NCBI GenBank assembly: GCA_002315815.1
Contig: DCIN01000065.1
Location: forward strand, 1 to 26,385
Length of the DNA: 26,385 nucleotides
Source: Bacteroidales bacterium UBA1725
GTDB taxonomy: Bacteria; Bacteroidota; Bacteroidia; Bacteroidales; UBA932
Direction of reading: 5' to 3'
The translations under genes were made by a program, and so were the position numbers. Positions within the stretch are counted from its first letter, which is position 1. The number at the start of each line of letters is the position of its first letter. Under the pieces are notes generated by a model that did no database searches, had not been told where the DNA came from, and saw only the letters and a program-made list of their open reading frames with translations. Positions 15,369-23,333 of this stretch are shown piece after piece.

Positions 15369-16466
15369 CACCCTCTCTATCCTTCTTGGAACTGAGGTGA
15401 GAATTTCGTAGGGTATGGTACCCAGTATCGAGGCCAGCTCGCAGATGTCGGGGTCGTCCCCGAAAATCGTCACGGTATCGCCCACCTTCACGTCCAGTCC
15501 GGTCACATCCAGCATACACATATCCATACAGATATTGCCAGTAGTGGGCGCACGGTGACCGTTGACGCTGAAACTGGCGGCTCCGCATCCAAGATGTCTG
15601 TCCACGCCGTCGGCATAGCCGGCCGGAATTGTTGCAATCACGCTTCCTCCCGGAGCCACTTTGCCGTGCCTGCCATATCCTATGGTGCCGTCTTCCAGTG
15701 ACAGATGCTTCACCTGCAACACTTTAACCTTGAAAGAAGCGGCAGGGGCCAGTTTGACTCCAGGCAGAGCGCTGATACCATATATGCCAATACCGAGTCT
15801 CACCATATCGAACTGGAACTGAGGGAAGCGTTCTATTCCGGCCGAGTTCAGGATATGGCGCATAGGTTTGCGGTTGATTGCGGATTCTATGGCTTCGGCT
15901 CCTTGACAGAAACTGTCCACCTGCCCAAGCGTGAACCTGTCTTCCCCGGGATCTTCTGCTGCTGCAAGATGGGAATAGACGGACTTTACATATACTTCAG
16001 TGTGTTCGCGCAGGAATTCTGTCAGTGCCGGAATCTCAGAAGGCATAAAGCCGAGCCTGTGCATTCCGGTGTCGAGCTTGATGTGAACTGGAAAGTCTCT
16101 CAATCCTCTCCTGCTCAGCTCCTCGCAGAAGATACGGAGAGTATCCAGATTGGGGATTCCGGGCTCCAACTTGTAATCGATGATTTCAGGGAAGAAATCC
16201 GTCCCTGCGGTGAGTACAAGTATGGGGAGGGAAATACCGTTGCGGCGCAGTTCCACGCCTTCCACAGGTAGGGCAACAGCAAGATAATCAGCTCCTTCCG
16301 ATTGCATTATCGAAGCGAATTCCACTGCTCCGTGACCGTATGCGTTTGCCTTCACCAGCACCAGCAGTTTTGTGGAGGGATTGAGCTTTGAACGGAAGTA
16401 ACGGTAGTTGCTCCTGCAGTTTGGCAAACTTATTTCCAGTCTCGAAAAATCGTTCTCTTTTCCCAT
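15357..16466 (-). CDS. alr: Alanine racemase (PLP-dependent)
   Basis: A 369-residue enzyme interconverting L- and D-alanine for peptidoglycan synthesis. PLP is bound by Lys39 in LVLVKANAYGHG; the opposite catalytic base is Tyr284 in TIPAGYADGVDR. Also visible are KLDTGMHRLGF (R137), GIGIYG, GYGRHGKV and NICMDMCMLDV, all conserved in Alr. Length is normal for a stand-alone racemase; many Bacteroidota instead have a MurF-Alr fusion, and no MurF part is attached here. It begins 4 bp after the lolA-like stop and is the last gene of the DUF4290-ftsK-lolA-alr operon. Confidence 0.96.
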   Translation of the reverse strand: MGKENDFSRLEISLPNCRSNYRYFRSKLNPSTKLLVLVKANAYGHGAVEFASIMQSEGADYLAVALPVEGVELRRNGISLPILVLTAGTDFFPEIIDYKLEPGIPNLDTLRIFCEELSRRGLRDFPVHIKLDTGMHRLGFMPSEIPALTEFLREHTEVYVKSVYSHLAAAEDPGEDRFTLGQVDSFCQGAEAIESAINRKPMRHILNSAGIERFPQFQFDMVRLGIGIYGISALPGVKLAPAASFKVKVLQVKHLSLEDGTIGYGRHGKVAPGGSVIATIPAGYADGVDRHLGCGAASFSVNGHRAPTTGNICMDMCMLDVTGLDVKVGDTVTIFGDDPDICELASILGTIPYEILTSVPRRIERVVIR

Positions 16467-16470
16467 TTCT

Positions 16471-16911
16471 TTACCTAAGGTCAGTGACTACCCACTCCTT
16501 GCCAAGCCCGTCCGTATTGAATCCGAAAGAGGACAGGTCAGTCAGCTTGTCCAGATACCTCAGCTCACTGAATTTGAGATTGTGGACATTGCCGATTCCG
16601 GATTTGAAAAGATCTTCCAGTCCGCTTGCATCTTCAATGCATACCTCCTTGCTTTTCCTGTCCACCAGTACCAGACACTTTCCGTCGCAGTGGTATTCAA
16701 GTCCGTTGATATCGGCAAGGAAGCATTTGTCCTGTGCCACTATGCTGCCTTTGCAGGAGACAGCTGTGCCGTCTGCGTCAAAGTTGCACGAGAATGTCGC
16801 TTTCACCCTATGGCTGCCGAGCATTCCGGCAATTTCCTCAAGATTCACTTGAGAATACGCCGGCAGTGCGAAGGCAAGAGATAGAAAAAAAGTCAGCAGA
16901 TGTCTTTTCAT
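16471..16911 (-). CDS. lolA: LolA-like outer-membrane lipoprotein carrier protein
   Basis: A 146-residue secreted protein with a clear signal peptide (MKRHLLTFFLSLAFALPAYS, cleavage before QVNLEE). The mature part has alternating beta-strand pattern, with GSIVAQDKCFLADINGLEYHCDGKCLVLVDRKSKEVCIED. This resembles the LolA core, where a strand carrying the DGK..W.Y motif precedes the lid; here the Trp/Tyr positions are replaced and three Cys cluster nearby. It is shorter than typical LolA (about 180-200 residues). The placement directly downstream of ftsK with a 4-bp overlap is the usual site of the lolA-like gene in Bacteroidota, which supports the call. The divergent sequence leaves ligand and function inferred. 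Confidence 0.7.
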   Translation of the reverse strand: MKRHLLTFFLSLAFALPAYSQVNLEEIAGMLGSHRVKATFSCNFDADGTAVSCKGSIVAQDKCFLADINGLEYHCDGKCLVLVDRKSKEVCIEDASGLEDLFKSGIGNVHNLKFSELRYLDKLTDLSSFGFNTDGLGKEWVVTDLR

Positions 16912-19403
16912 TTTATGAATGCGTCAAGAATAGGTTGGAGAGTGTTGAGGTCCGGTACGAGTACCTGACGAGGTTTGGACCCTTCCTGTGGTCCCACAAT
17001 GCCTGCGGCCTCAAGCTGGTCCATAACCCTTCCTGCCTTTGCGTATCCCATTCCGAGTTTTCTTTGAAGGTCTGAAGTGGAACCTCTCTGGCTGGTCACG
17101 ACCATCTTTGCAGCCTCTTCGAAGCGTTCGTCCAGACTGTGCATATCAACCATCCCGCCACCTTCACCGGATTCTGAACCGGCCTCCTCTGCGGAAGGGA
17201 GGTAATAAGGAGTGTTGTAGTGCTGGCCGTATTTGTTCTGGCTTCCGATGAAGCCGGTGATACGTTCTATCTCCTCTCCGCTGATGTAGGCGCATTGTAT
17301 GCGTTCGGACTCTATGCCGGCGGAGAAAAGCATATCTCCCTTGCCTATGAGCTTCTCCGCTCCGGGAGCATCGAGTATGGTCATTGAATCCACTCTGGAT
17401 GCCACCCTGAATGCTATTCTCATAGGGAAATTGCTCTTGATTATTCCGGAAATCACATCAACTGACGGCCTTTGAGTCGCCAGAATGACGTGGAGACCGG
17501 CAGCACGTCCCTTCTGGGCAAGGCGGATGATGGAATTGGTGATACTCCTGCTGGCAGCTCTGGCCTCCGGTGAAGCTCCGGTGGTCATTGTGAGGTCGGC
17601 GTACTCGTCCACCACCACTACCAGATAGGGCAGAAACCTGTGTCCGTGGTCGGGGCGCAGATGCCTCTGCTTGTATTTGGAATTGTACAGCTTGATGTTG
17701 TTCACCCCGGCCTTGCTGAGCAGTTCGTACCTGTCGTCCATCTCTATGCACAGAGACCGCAGAATCTTTTCGGCATCTTTGGGCTTTTTGACTATTGCGT
17801 TCTGCTTCTGGTCCTCTTCCGATACGGCATCTGGCAGCACAGCCATATAGTGATAGAGCAGCTGCCCGTATGCAGAGAATTCCACCATCTTAGGGTCTAT
17901 GAACACGAACCTGAGTTCGGACGGGTGCATCCTGTACAGGAGCGATGCGACTATTACGTTGAGTCCCACGGATTTACCCTGTTTGGTAGCACCGGCTATC
18001 AGGAGGTGCGGGGCATCTGCCAGGTCGAATACCTTGACTTCCTGTGTGATGGTGTATCCAATGGCAACCGGCAGGTCCGCCTTGCTGTCTCTGAAACTTC
18101 TGTCGTTGAGCAGTGATTTCAAAGGCACTATGGACGAATAGTCGTTGGCCACTTCTATGCCTACCGAATCAGACAACGTGATTACTCTGACTCCCTTTGC
18201 GCTCAACGAGAGGGCAATGTCTTCCTGAAGTTTCTTGATATCGGCAATCTTTACACCAGGTGCAGGGTAAACTTTGTACAGCGTGACTGTCGGACCAACC
18301 ACGGCTCTTACATTGACCACCTGAATCTTGTAGTTGGCAAGTGTTGCGCGTATCTTGTTGGTGTTTCTGGTGAGTTCTTCCGTTGTAACCTCGCGTCTGC
18401 CGGAACTGTAATTCTCAAGAAGGTCGATTGAGGGGAATGAATAGCCGGGCAGTCCGTCGGGGGCTTCGAGACGGTTGTCTATGGGAGGAAGCTCCTTCAC
18501 TTCCGCGCCCAGAGTTCCGTCCTGTATTATTTCAAATCCCTGGTTGACATTCAGGCTGCCGTTTGCCCCGCCAGTTACATTTACTTCTGTCTTTCCGGCT
18601 TCTGTCTCATCTGGTCCTGTCTCATCTCCTCCAATTTCATCTCCTCCAATTTTATCTCCTCCTGTTTTATCTCCTCCTGTTTCATCTCCTCCAATTTCAT
18701 CGCCGACACCCGGAACAGCACCATTCAAATCTCTGTCGGTCCAGTCTTCGTCATCCAGAATGTCATCCGTTCCGTTTTTACGAGTCCCATCCTTGCAGGT
18801 ACCAGGTATGTCTGGGTCTTCAATTCCTTTCAGTTCTTCTTCCCCGTGTTTGTTTCTGTGATTGCCGAGCTGGGAGAACCACCTTGTGAATGACGCCGAA
18901 GAAAAGAATAGAAAACATACAATCAGAATGACTATGAAGAAACCGGTCATCATCACTCCGAACAACGAATCGGACCATCTCACGATGAAATCCCCGCAAC
19001 GTCCCCCAAGTCCGCCTCCGAAAGCTGCTTCGAATCCCAGAAGCCTTCCGGTATAAGCGAATGCGAGAGATGCGAAGAATGCTCCGAAAACTGCCACCAT
19101 ACCGGTTTTCAGCAGAGAACGGCGCCATCTTCCAATCAGAAGTCTGATAGAAATGGCTCCGAAAATGACGGGAAGAAAGAAACTGCCCAAACCGAACATC
19201 TCGCAAACCAGGAGCCTTCCGAACTTGTTTCCTACAGTACCCCCGGCGTTAGTGATGTCCTGAAGACTCATATCGTTTTTCCAATGCAGGAGGTAGGAGA
19301 CGGATGAGGTGAAACAGAATACGGTTAATGCTGCCATACACAGTCCTGCGATGCGGACAGCGGCGGCTTTCTCGTTTTCATCCCAGTTTTTCCACAGATT
19401 CAT
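16908..19403 (-). CDS. ftsK: DNA translocase FtsK
   Basis: An 831-residue septal DNA pump that clears chromosome termini at division. N-terminal membrane domain: four predicted helices (around residues 14-40, 64-91, 97-124 and 150-172). Then comes a long acidic linker (~185-300) containing pentapeptide repeats of the GGDE[IT] type. The motor has HLLIAGATKQGKSVGLN (Walker A near residue 472; Lys replaces the more usual Gly/Ser after GAT), LRFVFIDPKMVEFSAY, and VVVDEYADLTMT (Walker B near 600), then GLHVILATQRPSVDVISGIIKSNFPMRIAFRVAS. The C-terminal winged-helix gamma domain (~745-831) is STSDLQRKLGMGYAKAGRVMDQLEAAGIVGPQEGSKPR, which reads KOPS-type guide sequences. It overlaps DUF4290 upstream and the lolA-like gene downstream by 4 bp each. 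Confidence 0.97.
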   Translation of the reverse strand: MNLWKNWDENEKAAAVRIAGLCMAALTVFCFTSSVSYLLHWKNDMSLQDITNAGGTVGNKFGRLLVCEMFGLGSFFLPVIFGAISIRLLIGRWRRSLLKTGMVAVFGAFFASLAFAYTGRLLGFEAAFGGGLGGRCGDFIVRWSDSLFGVMMTGFFIVILIVCFLFFSSASFTRWFSQLGNHRNKHGEEELKGIEDPDIPGTCKDGTRKNGTDDILDDEDWTDRDLNGAVPGVGDEIGGDETGGDKTGGDKIGGDEIGGDETGPDETEAGKTEVNVTGGANGSLNVNQGFEIIQDGTLGAEVKELPPIDNRLEAPDGLPGYSFPSIDLLENYSSGRREVTTEELTRNTNKIRATLANYKIQVVNVRAVVGPTVTLYKVYPAPGVKIADIKKLQEDIALSLSAKGVRVITLSDSVGIEVANDYSSIVPLKSLLNDRSFRDSKADLPVAIGYTITQEVKVFDLADAPHLLIAGATKQGKSVGLNVIVASLLYRMHPSELRFVFIDPKMVEFSAYGQLLYHYMAVLPDAVSEEDQKQNAIVKKPKDAEKILRSLCIEMDDRYELLSKAGVNNIKLYNSKYKQRHLRPDHGHRFLPYLVVVVDEYADLTMTTGASPEARAASRSITNSIIRLAQKGRAAGLHVILATQRPSVDVISGIIKSNFPMRIAFRVASRVDSMTILDAPGAEKLIGKGDMLFSAGIESERIQCAYISGEEIERITGFIGSQNKYGQHYNTPYYLPSAEEAGSESGEGGGMVDMHSLDERFEEAAKMVVTSQRGSTSDLQRKLGMGYAKAGRVMDQLEAAGIVGPQEGSKPRQVLVPDLNTLQPILDAFIK
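18611..18703 (-). repeat. 15-bp tandem repeat in the ftsK linker
   Basis: About six in-frame units of 15 bp, plus-strand form atttcatctcctcca and variants, encode the FtsK linker run G-D-E-I-G / G-D-E-T-G / G-D-K-T-G. It falls inside a coding region and varies only at the third and fifth residues of each unit. Confidence 0.88.
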
Positions 19404-20044
19404 TTCTTCTTGAACGGCTTCCTGTTGTTCTTGTAGTTGCGGCCCTTGCCCGATGCCTGTCCTACATTGACACCCATACCCGGTCTTGAGTAATTGGCTT
19501 CGAGAGATATCTTGCCCAGGTTCAGTCCTTCCGGGACCTTGAGCCTGTACTCGGAGAGTTTCTCTATATCATTGAATATGGTCTCATCGGCCACATTATC
19601 CTTGTTCCATATAAGGTACTGCTGCCTCATATATATGGCAAGACACCTGATCATCTCTGTCTTCACTTCTCCGTCCGGTTCCTGACAGAGCAGGTTGATG
19701 ACTCTTTCGATATTGCGTCCGTAGTGGTTGGCCTTGATTCTGTCGCCTTTCATCGGAATGGGCATAGGCGCTGTCTCGAACTCTTCCTTGAGCGGGCAGG
19801 GATATGGTGAATCTATGTCCAGGTCATAGCCGGCAATCATATACAGATGATCCCATAGCTTGTGCTCAAAGTCCTCCTGGGAGTGTACCTGAGGGTTGAG
19901 TATTTCCATAGCCTTAATTATGGCCTGTGCCTGTCTGTTGCGCTTGTCCCTGTCTTCGATTGTCTTAAGATGCTCCACCATTTTGAGCACGTTGCGTCCG
20001 TACTCCGGCATACTCATTTTTTGCTGTTCTGTATTGTAGTTCAT
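19400..20044 (-). CDS. DUF4290 family protein
   Basis: A 214-residue cytoplasmic protein without signal peptide or membrane segment. Recognisable family features are YGRNVLKMVEHLKTIEDRDKRNRQA near the N-terminus, KLWDHLYMIAGYDLDIDSPYP in the middle, and NHYGRNIERVINLL...MRQQYLIWNKDNV, matching PF14123 as found throughout Bacteroidota. Function is unknown. The C-terminal ~25 residues (ASGKGRNYKNNRKPFKKK) are a basic, disordered tail that could bind nucleic acid; that is inference. It is the first gene of the operon with ftsK, lolA-like and alr, overlapping ftsK by 4 bp, so a link to division or envelope growth is suggested only by neighbourhood. Confidence 0.88.
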   Translation of the reverse strand: MNYNTEQQKMSMPEYGRNVLKMVEHLKTIEDRDKRNRQAQAIIKAMEILNPQVHSQEDFEHKLWDHLYMIAGYDLDIDSPYPCPLKEEFETAPMPIPMKGDRIKANHYGRNIERVINLLCQEPDGEVKTEMIRCLAIYMRQQYLIWNKDNVADETIFNDIEKLSEYRLKVPEGLNLGKISLEANYSRPGMGVNVGQASGKGRNYKNNRKPFKKK

Positions 20045-20063
20045 TCCGTATGTTTTTCAGTCG

Positions 20064-20071
20064 CAAATTTA
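20064..20071 (-). promoter_or_regulatory. -7 box for the DUF4290-ftsK-lolA-alr operon
   Basis: Minus-strand TAAATTTG matches TAnnTTTG exactly and lies 20 bp ahead of the DUF4290 ATG (20044). The -33 position lacks TTTG; ATTG sits at a 23-nt spacing. The 109-bp gap to apbE contains no convincing terminator, so read-through from apbE is possible. Confidence 0.55.
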
Positions 20072-20153
20072 GTAAATCTCAAAAAATAACTTGGCAATAT
20101 TGTTGTCGTCTTTTTTGTCCGCTTTTCACTTTTCATAAGACGTGCGTCCCGTT

Positions 20154-21101
20154 TCACTCAGACAGAGGAAATCCCGGAGAGTGCCAGCATCCGTCCCCGC
20201 TGATGAGATAAGCTTCTACACCTTCTGTTGCCAGAATGAACTCCCGTGATTTCTGTTCCCCCATCACCATACAGGCTGTGGCGTACGCGTCAGCCATTGC
20301 TGCAGTCGGTGCTACAACGGTGGCACTCAGCAGATTGTGTTCTACGGGATACCCGGTTCTCGGATCTATGGTATGGGCATATTTGTGCCCGTCCTTAATA
20401 TAGTATTTCCTGTAGTTGCCAGAAGTCACTATTCCGCAGGCTTTCCCTTCCGAATTCCAGACTCCTCTCAGGTCCGAACCGGGAGAATCGTTTCCATCTA
20501 CGGGATTATCTACCGCTACGGTCCAGGGCCTGCCTGAGGCGTTCAAACCCTCGCAATAGATTTCTCCTATGTTCACAAGCATATCCTTCACCCCAAGAGA
20601 ATGTAGATATGCGGCTATCACATCACAACTGTATCCCTGGGCAATTGCATTGAAATTCAGTTTCTTCTCTTTCTTGCATTCTTCAATTGCAATCTGCACT
20701 TCGTCAGGAGACGGGAGGCTGTCGGAACGGAAGCCGAAACCCCAGATATCGAAAAGGGGAGCGGCGAAGACATCGAACGATCCTCCCGTCTCTTCCCGAT
20801 ATCTGACGGATAGAGCCAACACTTCGCTGAAATACCTGTCCGGTGTCATTTCTTCCCCTGAATTGAATCTGCTCACAAGGGAGGACTTGTTGTAGCCCGA
20901 CAGTGAGAAATCTATCCCAAGAAGAATTGAATCAATCCCGGCCGAGATTTCCGACGGCTTCTCTTTGACATCTTTCAAATTGGCTTTGACAATGTATTCC
21001 CCGCCCTGTGCATATCCTGAAAAGTTGAAATAACTGTTCTCGCGGCAGGAACAGCAGAGCAACAGTCCAAAGAAAAAACAAAAAAATGCAGGCTCTCTCA
21101 T
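20154..21101 (-). CDS. apbE: FAD:protein FMN transferase (ApbE), probable lipoprotein
   Basis: A 315-residue enzyme that attaches FMN covalently to threonine in flavoproteins such as the NqrB/NqrC and RnfG/RnfD subunits of sodium pumps. Signature segments: SLSGYNKSSLVSRFNSG, GGSFDVFAAPLFDIWGFG, NFNAIAQGYSCDVIAAYL, LVNIGEIYCEG, TSGNYRKYYIKDGHKYAHTIDPRTGYPV and AMADAYATACMVMG, the last containing the metal- and FAD-site Asp/Thr. The N-terminus is hydrophobic and ends LLLCCSC, a Cys-rich lipobox-like sequence (Cys19 likely), so it is probably anchored at the membrane. The start is ATG 21101, 22 bp after a perfect -7 box; a TTG four codons upstream is less likely. No Nqr or Rnf genes are in the window, so the substrate is encoded elsewhere. 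Confidence 0.94.
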   Translation of the reverse strand: MREPAFFCFFFGLLLCCSCRENSYFNFSGYAQGGEYIVKANLKDVKEKPSEISAGIDSILLGIDFSLSGYNKSSLVSRFNSGEEMTPDRYFSEVLALSVRYREETGGSFDVFAAPLFDIWGFGFRSDSLPSPDEVQIAIEECKKEKKLNFNAIAQGYSCDVIAAYLHSLGVKDMLVNIGEIYCEGLNASGRPWTVAVDNPVDGNDSPGSDLRGVWNSEGKACGIVTSGNYRKYYIKDGHKYAHTIDPRTGYPVEHNLLSATVVAPTAAMADAYATACMVMGEQKSREFILATEGVEAYLISGDGCWHSPGFPLSE

Positions 21102-21123
21102 ATTATCGGGCAAGGATTTTGTA

Positions 21124-21131
21124 CAAAGATA
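21124..21131 (-). promoter_or_regulatory. -7 box for apbE
   Basis: Minus-strand TATCTTTG is an exact consensus match placed 22 bp before the apbE ATG. No TTTG is found 19-21 bases upstream. Confidence 0.5.
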
Positions 21132-21154
21132 GAGGATTTTCGCTCAATAATGCG

Positions 21155-21162
21155 CATATTTG
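21155..21162 (+). promoter_or_regulatory. Possible -7 box for the FISUMP lipoprotein gene
   Basis: CATATTTG matches TAnnTTTG in seven of eight positions. It lies 14 bp before ATG 21177 and inside the extra nine codons that a start at ATG 21150 would give, so it favours the shorter protein. Confidence 0.3.
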
Positions 21163-21176
21163 CAAGTTCACAAGCT

Positions 21177-22187
21177 ATGATGGTTAAGTTCAGACATTTT
21201 TTACTTGCTGTTTTCTGTACAGTTTGCTTTGTTTCATGCAATGACGAAGAAGAAACAGAAAGCAATTATCTTTCAGGTACGATAAAGATTTCGATGAAGG
21301 CATATGTTGCCCCCGGTTACACCAAATCTTTTCAGGTGGATACTCTTTCCACTCTCTCCAGACCCGACGGTGTAGGAATAGGCTATTATTTCAGGGCAAC
21401 TGACTTCGCCGTGCTGGATACTGTCAAAAGGATGAATGAAACTGTTGCCAGACCTTTCACTTTCACGGTTCCTGATTCGCTCGGTTCCTTTACCCTTCAG
21501 GTTTCGGGTTTCTCCACCGATTACGTCTCCTCCTCCGCCACCACCACTTTCACTGTGGTGAAGCCCGGACATCAGGAAGGTTCTTCCATCACCGGTTTCG
21601 AGATTCTGCCCACGGACCAGACATTCACCGATCCCAGAGACAATAAGGTTTATTTTACTTTCAAAGTCGGCAACACCTTGTGGTTCAGAGAGAATCTTGC
21701 CTGGTCGGGGTCTGGAGTGCCTTTTCAGACCTGTGACATTATGTCCACTGTGCTCGGAAGGTTCTATTCGTACCGGGAAGCTATGAACGCCTGTCCTTCC
21801 GGCTGGCGACTTCCGCGTGAATCAGACTGGCTGGCGCTGGCTTCATCCCTCGGAACACAGGCGGAGGCCTATTCCAACATCAATGGAGTGGCTGGAAAGA
21901 TGATGGAGAATGTTTACTTCAACGGCAATGTGATGTGGCCTTTTGAGAGATATGTCAGAATCACCAACAATGCCAGATTCTCCGCAATCCCTTCCGGCTA
22001 TGCCATATTCACAGATAATGGTATTACATACAAGGATATTTATTCCTATGCTGTTTTCTGGACTGCAGAAGAACAGGATGGATATGCCATCTGCCGATAC
22101 ATTTACAAGGAGCAGGACGATTTGATGTGCGACGCCTTTGATTCCAATTCTTTCCTTGCCAGCGTCCGGTGCGTCAAAGACCTATAG
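21177..22187 (+). CDS. FISUMP-domain lipoprotein, probably surface exposed
   Basis: A 336-residue protein. The N-terminus MMVKFRHFLLAVFCTVCFVSC has a lipobox-like FVSC (Cys21) followed by NDEEE, an acidic cluster like the lipoprotein export signal that sends Bacteroidota lipoproteins to the cell surface. Residues ~30-130 are beta-rich, of unrecognised type. The C-terminal ~190 residues are a FISUMP domain ('Fibrobacter succinogenes major paralogous'): NTLWFRENLAW, ACPSGWRLPRESDWLAL, FSAIPSGYAIF, YAVFWTAEEQDG and the closing ASVRCVKD. Function is unknown; a binding role at the surface is often assumed. I chose ATG 21177 (or 21180); ATG 21150 would put a charged stretch ahead of the signal peptide. 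It is convergent with comEC, overlapping it by 6 bp. Confidence 0.85.
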   Translation: MMVKFRHFLLAVFCTVCFVSCNDEEETESNYLSGTIKISMKAYVAPGYTKSFQVDTLSTLSRPDGVGIGYYFRATDFAVLDTVKRMNETVARPFTFTVPDSLGSFTLQVSGFSTDYVSSSATTTFTVVKPGHQEGSSITGFEILPTDQTFTDPRDNKVYFTFKVGNTLWFRENLAWSGSGVPFQTCDIMSTVLGRFYSYREAMNACPSGWRLPRESDWLALASSLGTQAEAYSNINGVAGKMMENVYFNGNVMWPFERYVRITNNARFSAIPSGYAIFTDNGITYKDIYSYAVFWTAEEQDGYAICRYIYKEQDDLMCDAFDSNSFLASVRCVKDL

Positions 22188-23267
22188 TGAAGCAATTGTT
22201 CTCAGACAGTTCAGCAGGGCCCGCGCGAGCATTTCGCAAAGGCCCTGCATCATTTCCGGACAAATGCCCATTGCTTCCAACGTCAGGGTCGTCACTGAAG
22301 CCATTATCAGCACTTCCGTAAGCGGAAGCGACAACAGATTGGTGAGAAGGAAACATTTTGGGAATGTGCCGAACCGGAACCACACTGCAGGGGCGGTGAA
22401 AATTTGGCAGGATATGGACAATGCCATTGATTTCCATATTTTTCTCATCAGATCCATCCTTGATGAAGCAGGATACCATTGTTCGAGTCTCGGATAGAGA
22501 CATAGGATTCCCAACATAGCCAGATAGGAGAGCTGGAAACTCAATGATTCAACCACTCCCGGATCAAGAGCAAGCTGGACAGTCAGGGCAGTCGAGAAAG
22601 CGCTCATCCTTGAGCGTTTCCGTCCGGGACTCTGTCCGGCTGCCTCGTTCACGCAGATGAAGATGAACGCTCTGACCAAAGAAGGTGATGCGCCTGTCAT
22701 TTTTACATAGAAGGCTGACAGTGCAACGATGAGCAGACTTCTGAATGCTGATGCAATCCTTGAGTTGCCCAATACTGCCAGTCCTTTGGAGAGGAAGCTG
22801 TATATCACGCCCAGATGAAGCCCCGACAATGCCAGAATGTGAGATGCGCCGCTTTTGCGGAAGGCTTCGATCGTGCCGGCCTCAAGCGCGTCCTTTTTCC
22901 CCGTCAGAAGAGCCTTCACCAATCCGGAGCATTCAGGGGAGTCGGGCCAGGTCCTCTCGATAAGCGCCAGCAGTTTACCCAGTGCCGCTTCATTTGCAAT
23001 GACCGTCCCTGAGTCTGTATGCATATTCCCGCATATCTGTCCGTTGCAACTGCATATCACTCCAAGGAGGAAGTACAGACACATAATCGCAACTGTACCC
23101 TTGCCCTTTTTCAGAAGGGCTGCATACATTGCCACCATCCCGACGCTTGCTGCCAGCGCCGGCCATAGGAACGATTCTCCCCTCAGCGGCAATAATGCCG
23201 CCACCACCACTCCTACTGTAAAAGGGATTGAAACCGCCACGATATCTTTAGCTTCCAGGCCGGTCAT
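22182..23267 (-). CDS. comEC: ComEC/Rec2-like competence membrane protein, short form
   Basis: A 361-residue polytopic membrane protein. It has two or three N-terminal helices, then LVKALLTGKKDALEAGTIEAFRKSGASHILALSGLHLGVIYS, the hallmark of the Competence domain (PF03772), then SPSLVRAFIFICVNEAAG and SFQLSYLAMLGILCLYPRL, and further helices. ComEC forms the inner-membrane channel for single-stranded DNA uptake. Full-length forms are roughly 650-800 residues; here the N-terminal OB-fold region (DUF4131) is nearly absent, with only ~100 residues before the core, and the C-terminal metallo-beta-lactamase domain is missing. No internal stop or frameshift is visible, so it looks like a compact form and not debris. 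ATG 23267 follows a perfect -7 box. Confidence 0.85.
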   Translation of the reverse strand: MTGLEAKDIVAVSIPFTVGVVVAALLPLRGESFLWPALAASVGMVAMYAALLKKGKGTVAIMCLYFLLGVICSCNGQICGNMHTDSGTVIANEAALGKLLALIERTWPDSPECSGLVKALLTGKKDALEAGTIEAFRKSGASHILALSGLHLGVIYSFLSKGLAVLGNSRIASAFRSLLIVALSAFYVKMTGASPSLVRAFIFICVNEAAGQSPGRKRSRMSAFSTALTVQLALDPGVVESLSFQLSYLAMLGILCLYPRLEQWYPASSRMDLMRKIWKSMALSISCQIFTAPAVWFRFGTFPKCFLLTNLLSLPLTEVLIMASVTTLTLEAMGICPEMMQGLCEMLARALLNCLRTIASL

Positions 23268-23278
23268 TCAATCAGATT

Positions 23279-23310
23279 TTTGCAAAGATACTTTCTTTTC
23301 ACTAATTTCG
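23279..23310 (+). promoter_or_regulatory. Promoter of ackA
   Basis: TTTG (23279-23282), a 20-nt spacer, then TAATTTCG (23303-23310), one mismatch from TAnnTTTG. The predicted start, near 23316, gives an 18-nt leader to ATG 23334. Confidence 0.6.
23283..23290 (-). promoter_or_regulatory. -7 box for comEC, overlapping the ackA promoter
   Basis: Minus-strand TATCTTTG is an exact match, 15 bp ahead of the comEC ATG, and it directly abuts the ackA -33 box. The comEC -33 region would fall on the ackA -7 box; no TTTG is there. Confidence 0.5.
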
Positions 23311-23333
23311 CAGGTTCAATACTAGTTGCTTTT

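Noticed and set aside
18475..18889. CRISPR-like or surface-protein repeat on the plus strand at 18611-18703
   Set aside because: The 15-bp periodic units have no spacers and are fully explained as the in-frame acidic linker of ftsK on the minus strand.
22182..23267. comEC as a pseudogene
   Set aside because: The frame is open from a well-placed ATG behind a perfect -7 box to the stop, and the core motifs are intact; a compact form fits better, though truncation relative to relatives cannot be excluded.
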